Assembly: GCA_045118335.1 (NCBI GenBank)
Contig: JBGUXY010000053.1
Coordinates: 28,844-92,843 of the forward strand
Direction: 5' to 3'
Length of the DNA: 64,000 bases
Source of the DNA: W1P20-047 sp045118335
Lineage (GTDB): Bacteria > Actinomycetota > Coriobacteriia > Coriobacteriales > Eggerthellaceae
The position numbers and the translations under genes are program-made. Below, piece after piece: positions 8,760 to 16,943 of the stretch. Positions within the stretch are counted from its first letter, which is position 1; each line of letters opens with the position of its first letter. Below the pieces are notes generated by a model, which was not told where the DNA came from, ran no database searches, and saw only the letters and a program-made list of their open reading frames with translations.

Positions 8760-9704
8760 ATGGATATCTGGAACAAGGAAAAGCAGCAAGCGTTGGTCTC
8801 GGCGCTACGTGATGCCGTGGGAATGGAAAACATTCTGCTTGACGAGCCTATGTCAAAGCATACGACCTTCAAGATCGGCGGGCCGGCGGATGCGTACGTG
8901 GTGCCGCAAACCATCGAAGACCTGGCGCGAGTTTGGCGTCTGTGCAAACAGGCTGCTGCTCCCGTGCGCATAATCGGGTGCGGTAGCGACTTGCTCGTGT
9001 CTGATTCCGGCTTGCGGGGCGTGGTGGTGCAGGTTTGCGAGAATCTCTCCAACATCGACGTACAGGATACGACGCTGCGCGTGCAAGCGGGTGCCACGAA
9101 CGAGCAAGTAGCTCAAGCTGCCCTTGAAGCGGGCTTGACTGGTTACGAGTTCGCCTGCGGCATTCCCGGCACGGTCGGTGGCGCCGCCATCATGAATGCA
9201 GGTGCCTACAATGGCGAGTTCAAGAACGTGTGCGTGGAGTTGACCTGCATCAACCTCGAAGGAGACCTCGTCACCGTTACCCGCGAAGATGCCGATTGGA
9301 GCTATCGTCATTCCATGATGTCTGACGTTGGCTACGTGGTGGCCGAAGCCGTGCTGCAACTGCAGCCTTCCGATTGTGGGCAGGTTCGCGCAACCATGGA
9401 CGACCTTCAGGCGCGTCGCTCGGAAAAGCAGCCGCTCGAGATGCCGAGTGCCGGTTCCACCTTCAAGCGACCCGAAGGCCATTTTGCCGGCAAGCTTATC
9501 CAAGACAGCGGCATGCAAGGTCGGTGCGTTGGAGGCGCTCAGGTTTCCACCAAACATGCGGGTTTCGTGGTCAACGCCGATGGTGCTACGGCCGAAGACG
9601 TGCGCAACCTCATCGCGCTCGTGCAAGAGGAAGTGCAACGGCAGTTCGGCGTCGCTCTCGAGCCGGAGGTTCGCATGTGGGGCTTTGACGATACCGTCGA
9701 TTAG
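8760..9704 (+). CDS. murB: UDP-N-acetylenolpyruvoylglucosamine reductase
   Basis: The product has 314 residues and reduces the enolpyruvyl group to make UDP-N-acetylmuramate in peptidoglycan synthesis, using FAD and NADPH. Visible motifs are HTTFKIGGPADA, GCGSDLLVSDSG, IPGTVGGAAIMNAGAYNGE (FAD-binding PP-type), AGSTFKRPEG with the catalytic serine, and the C-terminal catalytic Glu in LEPEVRMWG. The ATG at 8760 follows GGGAGAGAG and is preferred over a GTG at 8748. A clear terminator follows. Confidence 0.95.
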   Translation: MDIWNKEKQQALVSALRDAVGMENILLDEPMSKHTTFKIGGPADAYVVPQTIEDLARVWRLCKQAAAPVRIIGCGSDLLVSDSGLRGVVVQVCENLSNIDVQDTTLRVQAGATNEQVAQAALEAGLTGYEFACGIPGTVGGAAIMNAGAYNGEFKNVCVELTCINLEGDLVTVTREDADWSYRHSMMSDVGYVVAEAVLQLQPSDCGQVRATMDDLQARRSEKQPLEMPSAGSTFKRPEGHFAGKLIQDSGMQGRCVGGAQVSTKHAGFVVNADGATAEDVRNLIALVQEEVQRQFGVALEPEVRMWGFDDTVD

Positions 9705-9731
9705 CCCCATTGCGCAAAGACACCATGACAG

Positions 9732-9760
9732 CCCCAGCTTATCAAGCTGGGGTTTTTCTT
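9732..9760 (+). terminator. Rho-independent terminator after murB
   Basis: A perfect 9-bp stem CCCCAGCTT/AAGCTGGGG with a 3-base loop is followed by TTTTTCTTT. It ends the glnN-murB unit. Confidence 0.92.
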
Positions 9761-9798
9761 TCATGTGAAAGCCATAGTAAGGGGCAGTCCCTTCTCAT

Positions 9799-9825
9799 AA
9801 CCTAGATTTTAAGATTATTGGCTGC
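9799..9825 (+). repeat. 27-bp direct repeat, left copy, flanking the peptide gene
   Basis: AACCTAGAT, 2 bases, TAAGA, 3 bases, TT, 1 base, GCTGC occurs here and again at 10386-10412, with 21 of 27 positions identical. The two copies flank the small-peptide gene at 10071-10295. The spacer 9705-10070 otherwise shows only the murB terminator and two palindromes near the peptide start. Confidence 0.6.
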
Positions 9826-9985
9826 TGCCAGGTGTTTGCAGCTCTGTCGCTATCTGATGGTACCCGAAGTGCACAAGTACGCACAGAAAGAGGGACTGAA
9901 CGATTATGCAGAGTTTTAAACTACGCTTTCGTTTTCTTCCAGGGTGCAACTGCTTCAGTTATTTTGGCACGAAGCGCTTGTTCCC

Positions 9986-10037
9986 CGAAACGGTTTCGCA
10001 TGATGTTCGTAAGATTAGACGAGGGATCGTACGATCC
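9986..10037. promoter_or_regulatory. Two palindromes upstream of the second peptide gene
   Basis: CGAAAC-G-GTTTCG at 9986-9998 and the perfect palindrome GGATCGTACGATCC at 10024-10037 lie 34-85 bases before the ATG. Their position fits operator sites over a promoter, but no convincing -35/-10 pair was found. Confidence 0.4.
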
Positions 10038-10070
10038 TCCGTGACAAAGCCATCAAAAAGGAGCGTGACC

Positions 10071-10295
10071 ATGGATCTTCAGGACAACGCCAAGAAGCTA
10101 TCAACCGACGATCTTCAGCAGGTTTCCGGGGGTGCCGGTGAGCATCTCGGTTCCGGCAAGTTCTACCCACCCTGCCCAGAATGCGAATGCACTGATGTGT
10201 TCTGTATCACTAACTGGTTTGATGGTGACGGTCATCTCTACTATGAATTGCATTGCAACGTTTGCTACAACGAATGGGTATGGCAGGAATACTAA
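10071..10295 (+). CDS. Small protein with double-glycine leader and CPxC/CNVC core
   Basis: The product has 74 residues. The start follows AAAAAGGAG at a 7-base distance. Residues 10-21 (LSTDDLQQVSGG) fit the classic leader consensus LSxxELxxIxGG almost perfectly. After GG the core is exactly 53 residues with CPEC and CNVC 24 positions apart, the same core length and spacing as the paralogue at 2545-2763, plus two extra cysteines at core positions 19 and 24. The tail is aromatic-rich (YNEWVWQEY). It stands alone between terminator and repeats. No processing transporter is encoded in the window. Confidence 0.75.
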   Translation: MDLQDNAKKLSTDDLQQVSGGAGEHLGSGKFYPPCPECECTDVFCITNWFDGDGHLYYELHCNVCYNEWVWQEY

Positions 10296-10385
10296 GCCTG
10301 GAAAACGAGTTCGGGACGACCTTCTGGGCCTTGCGAAAGTCCTCTCCCCTGCCTCTCTCGAAGCCCGTCGATGCCAGTTTCCAAC

Positions 10386-10412
10386 AACCTAGATCGTAAG
10401 ACCGTTAGCTGC
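10386..10412 (+). repeat. 27-bp direct repeat, right copy
   Basis: This is the partner of 9799-9825, 587 bases away, identical at 21 of 27 positions. It lies about 90 bases after the peptide stop and just before the four-copy repeat region. Confidence 0.6.
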
Positions 10413-10445
10413 CATGATGGTCAGGTTTACTGGCCGTCAGGTAAG

Positions 10446-10726
10446 GCGATGTTACTGTAACTGGAGGCCGAATGGGGCGGATAAGGCTTACCGAAGCGAT
10501 GTTACTGTAACCTTGTATCACCTATTCGTAACGAATGGCGCAGCTCACGTCGGTAGGCGGGGGACATGCGGGATGCTTGCCCTCTATGATGGCGTTGAGC
10601 TGGGGAAATGCCAATCAATCGTGAGAGGAGACCCGGAAGGGGGGCGAATCCCCGCGTCCAACTACAGAAACATCGCTCCGATGTGCGATGAGGGCTCGCA
10701 TTAAGCTTGTTTTACAGGAACATCGC
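10446..10726. repeat. Four-copy GCGATGTTNCTGTAA repeat, two inverted pairs
   Basis: GCGATGTTACTGTAAC is present at 10446-10461 and identically at 10496-10511. The reverse complement of the same motif occurs at 10663-10676 (one internal change) and 10712-10726 (one internal change). Spacing is 50 bases in both pairs. The forward copies contain GTTAC-T-GTAAC, itself a palindrome. The gene-free stretch 10296-10946 contains no convincing protein; between the pairs lie GC-rich hairpins near 10558 and 10640. The layout recalls the multiple binding sites at the two ends of a transposon or a looping operator. Confidence 0.6.
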
Positions 10727-10946
10727 ATCGCCGATTGCACGCCCGCATACCAGACTCCTCAGCTCGGTAAACTCTTCAATCTTCGATTCTTCGTTTCCGA
10801 TAATCTCGTTTATACGCAGCAAGGAACCATCTCTTTATGGCCTTCCTTTAAGAAAACGGAAAGGTTTGCGTGTGGTTCGAGAAAGAAGCGGCCTCTAGAG
10901 TTGAACCATGAAGTGAAGTCCGCACCGTATGGGCAGGAGGCAAGGT

Positions 10947-12236
10947 ATGTGGACGAGAATAGAATTAAAGGAAAAGGCGAAGGTTGCCTTGAAGGGCAAT
11001 TATTGGAAAGCGGTGCTGGTGGGAGTGCTGCTCCTGTTCGCTGCTGGCGGCATGGGCAGCTCGGTTTCGGGTTCGCCGTCCGCTGCGATTCCGGGGCTGT
11101 CGCTTTCCGATAACAACGATTCCAGCGTCGTCTACGACAACGATTACTACTACGACTACGATTACGACGATTACTACTATTTCGATGACGAGTACTATGA
11201 CGAGTATTTCAACGATCTCGACTCATATGACGTCGATAGCGGCTCCGACCTCCCGTTGATTGCGGTGGTCCTTACAGGATTGGGCCTGCTCGTGGTGTTT
11301 TTGGCCGTATTTGCCGTGATTCTGGCGATTGACATCCTCATCGCCAATCCGCTGCTCGTGGGCATTCGGCGGTTCTTCTTGCGCAGCTTGAACCAGAAAG
11401 CCGACGTGAAGGAAGTCACCTATGCCTTCGACAACGGCAACTACGTGGAGCTCATCAAGACCATGTTCCTGCGCGATTTGTTCACCGTGCTGTGGTCTTT
11501 GCTGTTTGTCGTTCCGGGTATCGTGAAATCGTATGAATACCGCATGATTCCCTATCTGCTGGCAGAAGACCCGTACATGACCAAAGACCAGGCCTTTGCC
11601 GAAAGCAAGCGCATGATGACCGGCCAGAAGTGGAACGCTTTCGTGCTCGACCTTTCTTTCCTGGGTTGGAACATCCTTTCCGCGTGCACGCTGGGCATTC
11701 TGGGCGTCTTCTACGTCGGGCCGTATCAGGCGCTCGCTAACGCGGCACTTTACGAGAAGCTGCGCTACGGCCTGCCCGCTCCGACCGATTCGCACTACGC
11801 TCCGACGGGGAAGGCGCCCGTCGCTCCTGCCAATGCTGCGCCGGTCCCACCGATATATGCAGCTCCGGTACAGCCCGTCGCTGGCGCTGCAAGGCAGGCT
11901 GCTCCCGTAGTGCCGCAAGGAGCCCCCATCGCAACCTATGCGAATTCGGTTATGCCAACAGAAGCGCCGGTTGCTCCCTTAACGGCTCCCGCCGCAGCGC
12001 AGGAAGCACCCACTGCATCTTCTGTTAACCCAGCCGCATCGTCGGATGTGCCCATTGCGCCTTACGCGAACCCGATTGCCGCAGCGCCAGATGCAGCCTC
12101 GGGAGTTTTCGAAATGCTTGACGATACGCCCATGTCCCCGATGGCGTCTTGTGATGCGACCGTCGAAGACGACCCTGCAGTTGCGGACGCACCGGCAGAT
12201 GACGGGGCTGTTGCAGGCGATTGTGGGCAGGCGTAG
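10947..12236 (+). CDS. DUF975-family membrane protein
   Basis: The product has 429 residues. It begins RIELKEKAKVALKGNYWKAVLVG, the DUF975 opening, and continues with membrane segments AVLVGVLLLFAAGG, LIAVVLTGLGLLVVFLAVFAVILAI, DLFTVLWSLLFVVPGIVKSY and LGWNILSACTLGILGVFYVGPY. The block MIPYLLAEDPYMTKDQAFAESKRMM is the conserved family core. Two oddities are a loop of nearly pure Asp/Tyr (about residues 60-92) between the first two helices, and a C-terminal tail of about 150 residues rich in Ala/Pro. Start 10947 follows AGGAGG. Function unknown. Confidence 0.85.
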   Translation: MWTRIELKEKAKVALKGNYWKAVLVGVLLLFAAGGMGSSVSGSPSAAIPGLSLSDNNDSSVVYDNDYYYDYDYDDYYYFDDEYYDEYFNDLDSYDVDSGSDLPLIAVVLTGLGLLVVFLAVFAVILAIDILIANPLLVGIRRFFLRSLNQKADVKEVTYAFDNGNYVELIKTMFLRDLFTVLWSLLFVVPGIVKSYEYRMIPYLLAEDPYMTKDQAFAESKRMMTGQKWNAFVLDLSFLGWNILSACTLGILGVFYVGPYQALANAALYEKLRYGLPAPTDSHYAPTGKAPVAPANAAPVPPIYAAPVQPVAGAARQAAPVVPQGAPIATYANSVMPTEAPVAPLTAPAAAQEAPTASSVNPAASSDVPIAPYANPIAAAPDAASGVFEMLDDTPMSPMASCDATVEDDPAVADAPADDGAVAGDCGQA

Positions 12237-12279
12237 TATTCAAGCGGCGGAAATCGTACGCAAACGCTCGCAAGCGGGG

Positions 12280-12318
12280 GCAGCGGATCGTCGAATCGAG
12301 ATGATTCGACGCCGCTGC
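12280..12318 (+). promoter_or_regulatory. Strong hairpin before the response regulator gene
   Basis: GCAGCG and CGCTGC flank a perfect 9-bp stem CGTCGAATC (12289-12297) / GATTCGACG (12303-12311) with a GAGAT loop. It lies between the DUF975 stop and the regulator ATG, ending 29 bases before it. There is no T-run, so an mRNA processing or attenuating role is more likely than simple termination. Confidence 0.45.
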
Positions 12319-12347
12319 TCCCGCCGAAGTGCATTCGGAGGAAAGCC

Positions 12348-13037
12348 ATGCCCTACCGTATTCTCGTCGCAGACGACGAAAAGGACATTCGCAGCGTGTT
12401 GGCGCTGTATCTGGAAAACGCCGGTTACGAAGTGGTGGAGGCGGAAGACGGAGAGCAGACGCTGCGGGTCTTGAGTTCTCAGCCCATCGACTTGTGCCTG
12501 CTCGACATCATGATGCCCAAGCTCGATGGCTACCAGGTGCTCAAACAGGTGCGCCAAGTAAACGACGTGCCGGTGATAGTCATATCCGCCAAGGGCCAAG
12601 ACCCCGAAAAGATCTTGGGTTTGAACCTGGGGGCCGACGACTACATGGTGAAGCCCTTCAATCCCCTGGAAGCAGTTGCACGCGTGAATTCCAATATCCG
12701 GCGCGCGAAGGGCATGGTACCCCAGCAGCGGCGACGCTCCATGCCCGCATTGCGCTGCCGTGATTTGGAGCTCGATATCGAATCGTGCACGCTCACTCGC
12801 GCAGGGTCCGACATCGACCTCACGCCGGTGGAATACCGCATCATGGCGATGCTCATGGAGCATCCGGGCCGCGTGTTCACCAAGCAGCAGATATACGAAT
12901 GCGGTTGGGAAGAAGACTACATTGCCGCCGAGAACAGCGTGATGGTGTGCCTTAGCAAGCTGCGCGCGAAGCTCGGCGACGAACCGCAAGCCTACATCAA
13001 GACGATTCGTGGATTGGGCTATAGGCTGGAGAGATAA
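12348..13037 (+). CDS. OmpR-family response regulator
   Basis: The product has 229 residues. The receiver domain (1-120) has the acidic pair DDE at 8-10, the phospho-acceptor Asp in LCLLDIMMPKLDG near residue 51, the Ser/Thr in VIVISAKGQD and the Lys in DDYMVKPFNP. The C-terminal winged helix (about 140-229) has DLTPVEYRIMAMLMEHPGRVF and IKTIRGLGYRLER. The gene overlaps the following histidine kinase (TAATG), so they form a two-component pair. The input signal cannot be told from sequence. Confidence 0.93.
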   Translation: MPYRILVADDEKDIRSVLALYLENAGYEVVEAEDGEQTLRVLSSQPIDLCLLDIMMPKLDGYQVLKQVRQVNDVPVIVISAKGQDPEKILGLNLGADDYMVKPFNPLEAVARVNSNIRRAKGMVPQQRRRSMPALRCRDLELDIESCTLTRAGSDIDLTPVEYRIMAMLMEHPGRVFTKQQIYECGWEEDYIAAENSVMVCLSKLRAKLGDEPQAYIKTIRGLGYRLER

Positions 13038-14182
13038 TGGGCAGGCGCACGGATAGGGAAAAGAAAAAGAGCAAGAAAAAGAGGAGAGCTTCCGAAAACC
13101 CCTTCGAGAAGAACAGCCTGGTTTTTTACCTGGTGAGCCGCTTCATCGTGGTGCTCATCTTGGTCATGGCTGCCGAGTCGGCGGTGGTGTGGCTGGAAAG
13201 CTCTCTGTTTCGGCCTGCTCTAGAGCCCTTCGTCGACGGATATGTGGCATCCTCGCTGCAGACGACGTCGGTCGCGGGGCTTGTACGTTGGATGGTTTCC
13301 TTGCTCGGGACTATGATTCAGGCGGGAAACGCCCAGTTCATGGGTCTGGCACGGGAATCGTTCGTGCTGTTGCTGATCGTGGCGATGCTGCTGATGCTGC
13401 TGGCTCCGCTGCTCGTTGGGGCATTGGTGTTTGCTTTGGCAATCGTGCGCAAGGTGCGAGTTTTGCAGAAGCGTCGCGAGGAGGAAATCGCGCGGGTCAA
13501 TCGTCAGCGCAGCCAGTTCATCACCGATGTCGCGCATGATTTGCGCACCCCCATCATGGCTGTTTCCGGCATGGCGCATGCGCTTTCCGATGGCCTGGTC
13601 CAAGATTGCGCCATGCAAGAGGAATACCTGCGTTCCATATGCGATAAGACCGACAAGCTAGGTGAGCTCGTCTCGTCGGTGTTCGATTACGCGAAGCTGG
13701 GTAGCGTTGGCTTCAGCCTTCAGCGCGAGATGCTGAACTTGCCAGAGCTTCTCTTGCGCGAGGCGGCCGTTGCCTATACCGATGCCGAGGAAGCTGGCAT
13801 CGAGCTTTCGGTTCACGTTCCCGAAGACCGCTGCACGGTGAATGCCGACCCCGTGCAGCTAAGCCGCGTGGTGGCGAACCTGCTTTCCAATGCCATCAGG
13901 CACAACGAGGCGGGAACGGAAGTAGCGTTGATGACGGTCCGCCAGGCGGGCATGGTTTACGTGGTCGTGGCAGATGCGGGTGCGATGCTAACCGAAGACC
14001 CCGACGACCTGTTCCAGCCGTTTACACGCGGCGACACTTCGCGCTCCGATGCGGGCGGCAGTGGTCTGGGCCTTTCCATCTGCAAGCGTGTGGCAGACAT
14101 GCACGGTTTCGGGCTCACCCTTGTGCAGCCCTACGGCCGCTTCCCGAAGGCGTTCGTGCTTCAGTGTCCCGTGGAGAACTGA
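13037..14182 (+). CDS. Sensor histidine kinase
   Basis: The product has 381 residues. A basic N-terminus precedes two membrane helices (FYLVSRFIVVLILVMAAESAVV and FVLLLIVAMLLMLLAPLLVGALVFALAIV) with an extracellular segment of about 60 residues between them. The H-box ITDVAHDLRTPIMAV gives the phospho-accepting His near residue 170. N-box NLLSNAIRHN and G-box GGSGLGLSICK follow in the ATPase domain. The DxGxG position reads DAGAM, a slightly degenerate G1 box. The start overlaps the stop of the partner regulator. Confidence 0.9.
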   Translation: MGRRTDREKKKSKKKRRASENPFEKNSLVFYLVSRFIVVLILVMAAESAVVWLESSLFRPALEPFVDGYVASSLQTTSVAGLVRWMVSLLGTMIQAGNAQFMGLARESFVLLLIVAMLLMLLAPLLVGALVFALAIVRKVRVLQKRREEEIARVNRQRSQFITDVAHDLRTPIMAVSGMAHALSDGLVQDCAMQEEYLRSICDKTDKLGELVSSVFDYAKLGSVGFSLQREMLNLPELLLREAAVAYTDAEEAGIELSVHVPEDRCTVNADPVQLSRVVANLLSNAIRHNEAGTEVALMTVRQAGMVYVVVADAGAMLTEDPDDLFQPFTRGDTSRSDAGGSGLGLSICKRVADMHGFGLTLVQPYGRFPKAFVLQCPVEN

Positions 14183-14259
14183 CGGCCGTCCATGGTGGTT
14201 ATCGCAAGTTTCCGTCGCGCTTTTAAGGATGCGCAACCCGACGATAAGGAGCGCAATCT

Positions 14260-14832
14260 ATGAACGACTATTCCGAACAGCTTAGGCAAATCGCGACAGG
14301 GCACGCGTTGCTTGCTGCGTGCGCCGCGCTATACCTTATCTGGTGGTGCGTTTTCTTTCGTCCGCGCGCTCAATCGCCACAGGGAATCGAATACGTTTTG
14401 GGCGTCGCGTTCATTTTGGGCGCAGTGGCGCTTGGCGCAATTGCCGTGGCGAAAACCGTCCAGGCGGTGGGCGCACTGCCATCGGCCATCCCGGGCTTTG
14501 CTGTCGTCGTTGTGGCAATGGTGTTGTATGTCGTGCTGCTGATTGCTACTACCACGATCTTCGACCGGCCCGTGACAACGGAGCTTTTGCTGATCGTAGC
14601 TTGGCTGGCGTTGGAGGCTTTCGTGTTGTCGGCCCTTGTCGCAACGGGCATGCCTGCCGGCATGGTGACATTATGCGTCTTGCTCGTTGCGGCGGCTTTC
14701 GTTGCGAGCATGGTTTGCTACGTGCTGTATTACAAGCTTTCGGGAACTGCGGCCTTTCTTGATGGATGCGGGCCGCTGGTTGCGGTGGGCATCCTAAGCA
14801 CGCTGTTCGCCCTGCTCCTTCGCCTGCAATAG
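14260..14832 (+). CDS. Integral membrane protein, unknown function
   Basis: The product has 190 residues and is almost entirely hydrophobic, with about six predicted helices, for example ALLAACAALYLIWWCVFF, VLGVAFILGAVALGAIAVA and VVVVAMVLYVVLLIATTTIF. No motif is recognised. AAGGAG lies 9 bases before the ATG (14246-14251). It follows the two-component genes after 77 bases and could be their target or simply a neighbour. Confidence 0.75.
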   Translation: MNDYSEQLRQIATGHALLAACAALYLIWWCVFFRPRAQSPQGIEYVLGVAFILGAVALGAIAVAKTVQAVGALPSAIPGFAVVVVAMVLYVVLLIATTTIFDRPVTTELLLIVAWLALEAFVLSALVATGMPAGMVTLCVLLVAAAFVASMVCYVLYYKLSGTAAFLDGCGPLVAVGILSTLFALLLRLQ

Positions 14833-14940
14833 GAGGCTTCCCGATCTAGCAGGCGTCTATTCCAAGCAGGGGCCAATTTGGCGCCCCCCTTTGCAAGAGA
14901 AGACGGTTCCGGTATTGCAGAGGAGCGTCTTTACCGGGGC

Positions 14941-16740
14941 CTATTCCAGGTAGGCGCCGGTTTGGCGGTTCCACAGGTGTGCGTACTCACCGCCGGCTTC
15001 GATAAGCTGGGCGTGCGGTCCGTCTTCGACCACCTTGCCGTTTTCCAGCACCACGATGCGGTCCAGGCTTGCAACGGTGGACAGGCGGTGTGCCACGACG
15101 ATGGATGTGCGTCCGGCCATGAGCTTCGCCAACGCGTCTTGCACCAAGTGCTCGCTTTCGGAATCGAGCGCGCTCGTTGCCTCGTCGAGCACGAGGATGG
15201 GGCAGTTGGCCAACATGGCACGCGCAATGGCGATGCGTTGGCGTTGCCCGCCCGAGAGCTTGATGCCACGCTCGCCCGTGACGGTCTGGAAGCCCTGCGG
15301 CAGCTTCTCGATGAACTCGAGCGCGTTTGCCTGTTCGGCCGCGGTACGGATTTCCTCCATCGTTGCATTGGGCTTGCCATAGCTGATGTTTTCCGCGATG
15401 GTGCGGTGGAACAGCAGCGCCTCTTGCGGCACATAGGCGATATTGCGTCGCAGGCTTTGTTGCGTACAATCGGCGACGTTTTGACCATCTACCAGGATCT
15501 GGCCTTCCTGAATGTCGCTCAGGCGGAGCAAAAGCTTTGTGAGCGTGGTTTTCCCCGCGCCGCTCATACCCACGAGTCCAATGCGCTGACCTGCAGGAAT
15601 GTGCAGATCGAAGCCTTCGAACACGCGGGTGAGCGCACCGCCGTCAACATAGGAGAAGCCGATGTCCACAAAGTCGATGTCGCCGCGGATCACCTGCATG
15701 TCGGGAGCGCCGGGCGCATCTGCTACCAGGCGGGGCTCGTCGAGTATCTCGGTCATGCCGCTCGCATCACCGAATGCGCGGTTCAGCCGCTGAAGGCCGG
15801 CGTTGATGAAGTTAAACTGGTTCGTGACGCTGTAGGTGTAGGTGAACATCATCACCAGCGTACCGGGGGTTATGCCAAACCATGCATTACCGCCCGAGAT
15901 GAACACTGCTACGACACTCATGATCACGAGTGCGATGCAGGCTGTCACGATACCGCGCATGAGGCTTGCCATCATGCGTTTGCTGTCGCGGGCGACAACC
16001 TCTCGATTGGCGGCATCGAACAGGTCGCGCTCGTAATCCTCGCGGCCATAGGTTTTCACGGAAAGGATGTTGGCAACGCTGTCGGAAAGCTCGCCGGATA
16101 GGTTGTTTTGCGCGCTTGCTGCCTGCTCGTTGAGGTTGAGGATGCGCTTGTACATGCGGTAGCTCACAAACGCGTATATGGCCAACATGAACATGAGGAT
16201 AACGGTGTAGAGTGGCACGCGCGGCCCCAGTAGCAGGCAGATGAACACGATAGCTTCGATAAGCGGCAGCACTGGCCAGGTAATCACCTCTATGAGCTGG
16301 TTGTACGCGTTCATGTATTTGCTTGTCTGGCTCACGAGCGTTCCGCCGAAGCGATTCGAATGGAAGCTCATCGACTGGTTGCACAGCGCGTCGAACGCTT
16401 GCGTGGCCAAGTCGTAGTTCACGGCGATTTCCAGCTTCCACAGCGTGTAGTCCTGTAGCTTGCTGAAGCCCTGTCCGAACAGGTTGATAAGAACAAGCGC
16501 CAAGATGTACGGTCCGAACACGGGGAATACTTGGTCGGCCGATACCGGGTCGGCCGCCACGCGGTCGACGATCAGGCTCATCATGAAGGGGTTGGCATAG
16601 GTGAGCAAAAAGCCGAATCCGATGGTGGCAAGAACGAGTGTCACGAAATAGCCCATGTGGTTTTTGGTTGCCTGCCAATAAAAGTGTATGGTTCGCCGTG
16701 CGGTGGAAGGCATTGCTGGTTTCTTGGCGGTGCTTGTCAT
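14941..16740 (-). CDS. ABC exporter half-transporter (fused TM and ATPase)
   Basis: The product has 599 residues. A six-helix type 1 exporter domain (about 1-330) is followed by an ATPase with Walker A VGMSGAGKTTLTK, signature KLSGGQRQRIAIARAM, Walker B ILVLDEATSALDSES and H-loop IVVAHRLST. It resembles MsbA/LmrA-type lipid or drug exporters and would work as a homodimer. Start 16740 has AGGAA upstream; a longer frame to 16977 is rejected because it would cross the promoter region. The gene is divergent from the transporter-TetR fusion at 17000, sharing a 259-base spacer. Confidence 0.92.
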   Translation of the reverse strand: MTSTAKKPAMPSTARRTIHFYWQATKNHMGYFVTLVLATIGFGFLLTYANPFMMSLIVDRVAADPVSADQVFPVFGPYILALVLINLFGQGFSKLQDYTLWKLEIAVNYDLATQAFDALCNQSMSFHSNRFGGTLVSQTSKYMNAYNQLIEVITWPVLPLIEAIVFICLLLGPRVPLYTVILMFMLAIYAFVSYRMYKRILNLNEQAASAQNNLSGELSDSVANILSVKTYGREDYERDLFDAANREVVARDSKRMMASLMRGIVTACIALVIMSVVAVFISGGNAWFGITPGTLVMMFTYTYSVTNQFNFINAGLQRLNRAFGDASGMTEILDEPRLVADAPGAPDMQVIRGDIDFVDIGFSYVDGGALTRVFEGFDLHIPAGQRIGLVGMSGAGKTTLTKLLLRLSDIQEGQILVDGQNVADCTQQSLRRNIAYVPQEALLFHRTIAENISYGKPNATMEEIRTAAEQANALEFIEKLPQGFQTVTGERGIKLSGGQRQRIAIARAMLANCPILVLDEATSALDSESEHLVQDALAKLMAGRTSIVVAHRLSTVASLDRIVVLENGKVVEDGPHAQLIEAGGEYAHLWNRQTGAYLE

Positions 16741-16839
16741 GTGCGTTCCTGTTCGTAGTGCTAAGTTCCGTTCAATACGATACCACAGCCGTTTCCTGTG
16801 ATGATGGGGTGCTGCAATGGTGGATTCTCTGTCGATTTG

Positions 16840-16868
16840 TTGTCGAGAAACACCCAAATGAGCGACAA
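16840..16868. promoter_or_regulatory. Possible operator in the divergent spacer
   Basis: TTGTCG (16840-16845) and CGACAA (16863-16868) form an inverted repeat with a 17-base centre, lying between the ABC exporter and the transporter-TetR fusion. This is only a candidate. Confidence 0.25.
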
Positions 16869-16914
16869 AAAGCGCCAATGAGTTGCTTATTCTACTATAC
16901 GGTGAAAATGAGTA

Positions 16915-16943
16915 TTGACGCTCGCGATAACCAATCCTATCTT
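16915..16943 (+). promoter_or_regulatory. Sigma70-type promoter for the transporter-TetR fusion
   Basis: TTGACG at 16915-16920 and TATCTT at 16938-16943 are separated by 17 bases. Transcription would begin near 16950, leaving a leader of about 50 bases with GGAAAGGAG before the ATG at 17000. Confidence 0.65.

Noticed and set aside
9906..10070. Upstream in-frame extension of the second peptide gene
   Set aside because: The 55 extra residues have no leader pattern or similarity, the region holds palindromes, and a strong ribosome-binding site marks 10071.
10558..10700. Possible tmRNA, RNase P RNA, cobalamin riboswitch or group II intron end
   Set aside because: GC-rich stems are present, but the diagnostic conserved segments of each class were not found.
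10446..10726. Possible CRISPR array
   Set aside because: The repeats are only 14-16 bases, occur in both orientations and number four; no cas genes are nearby.
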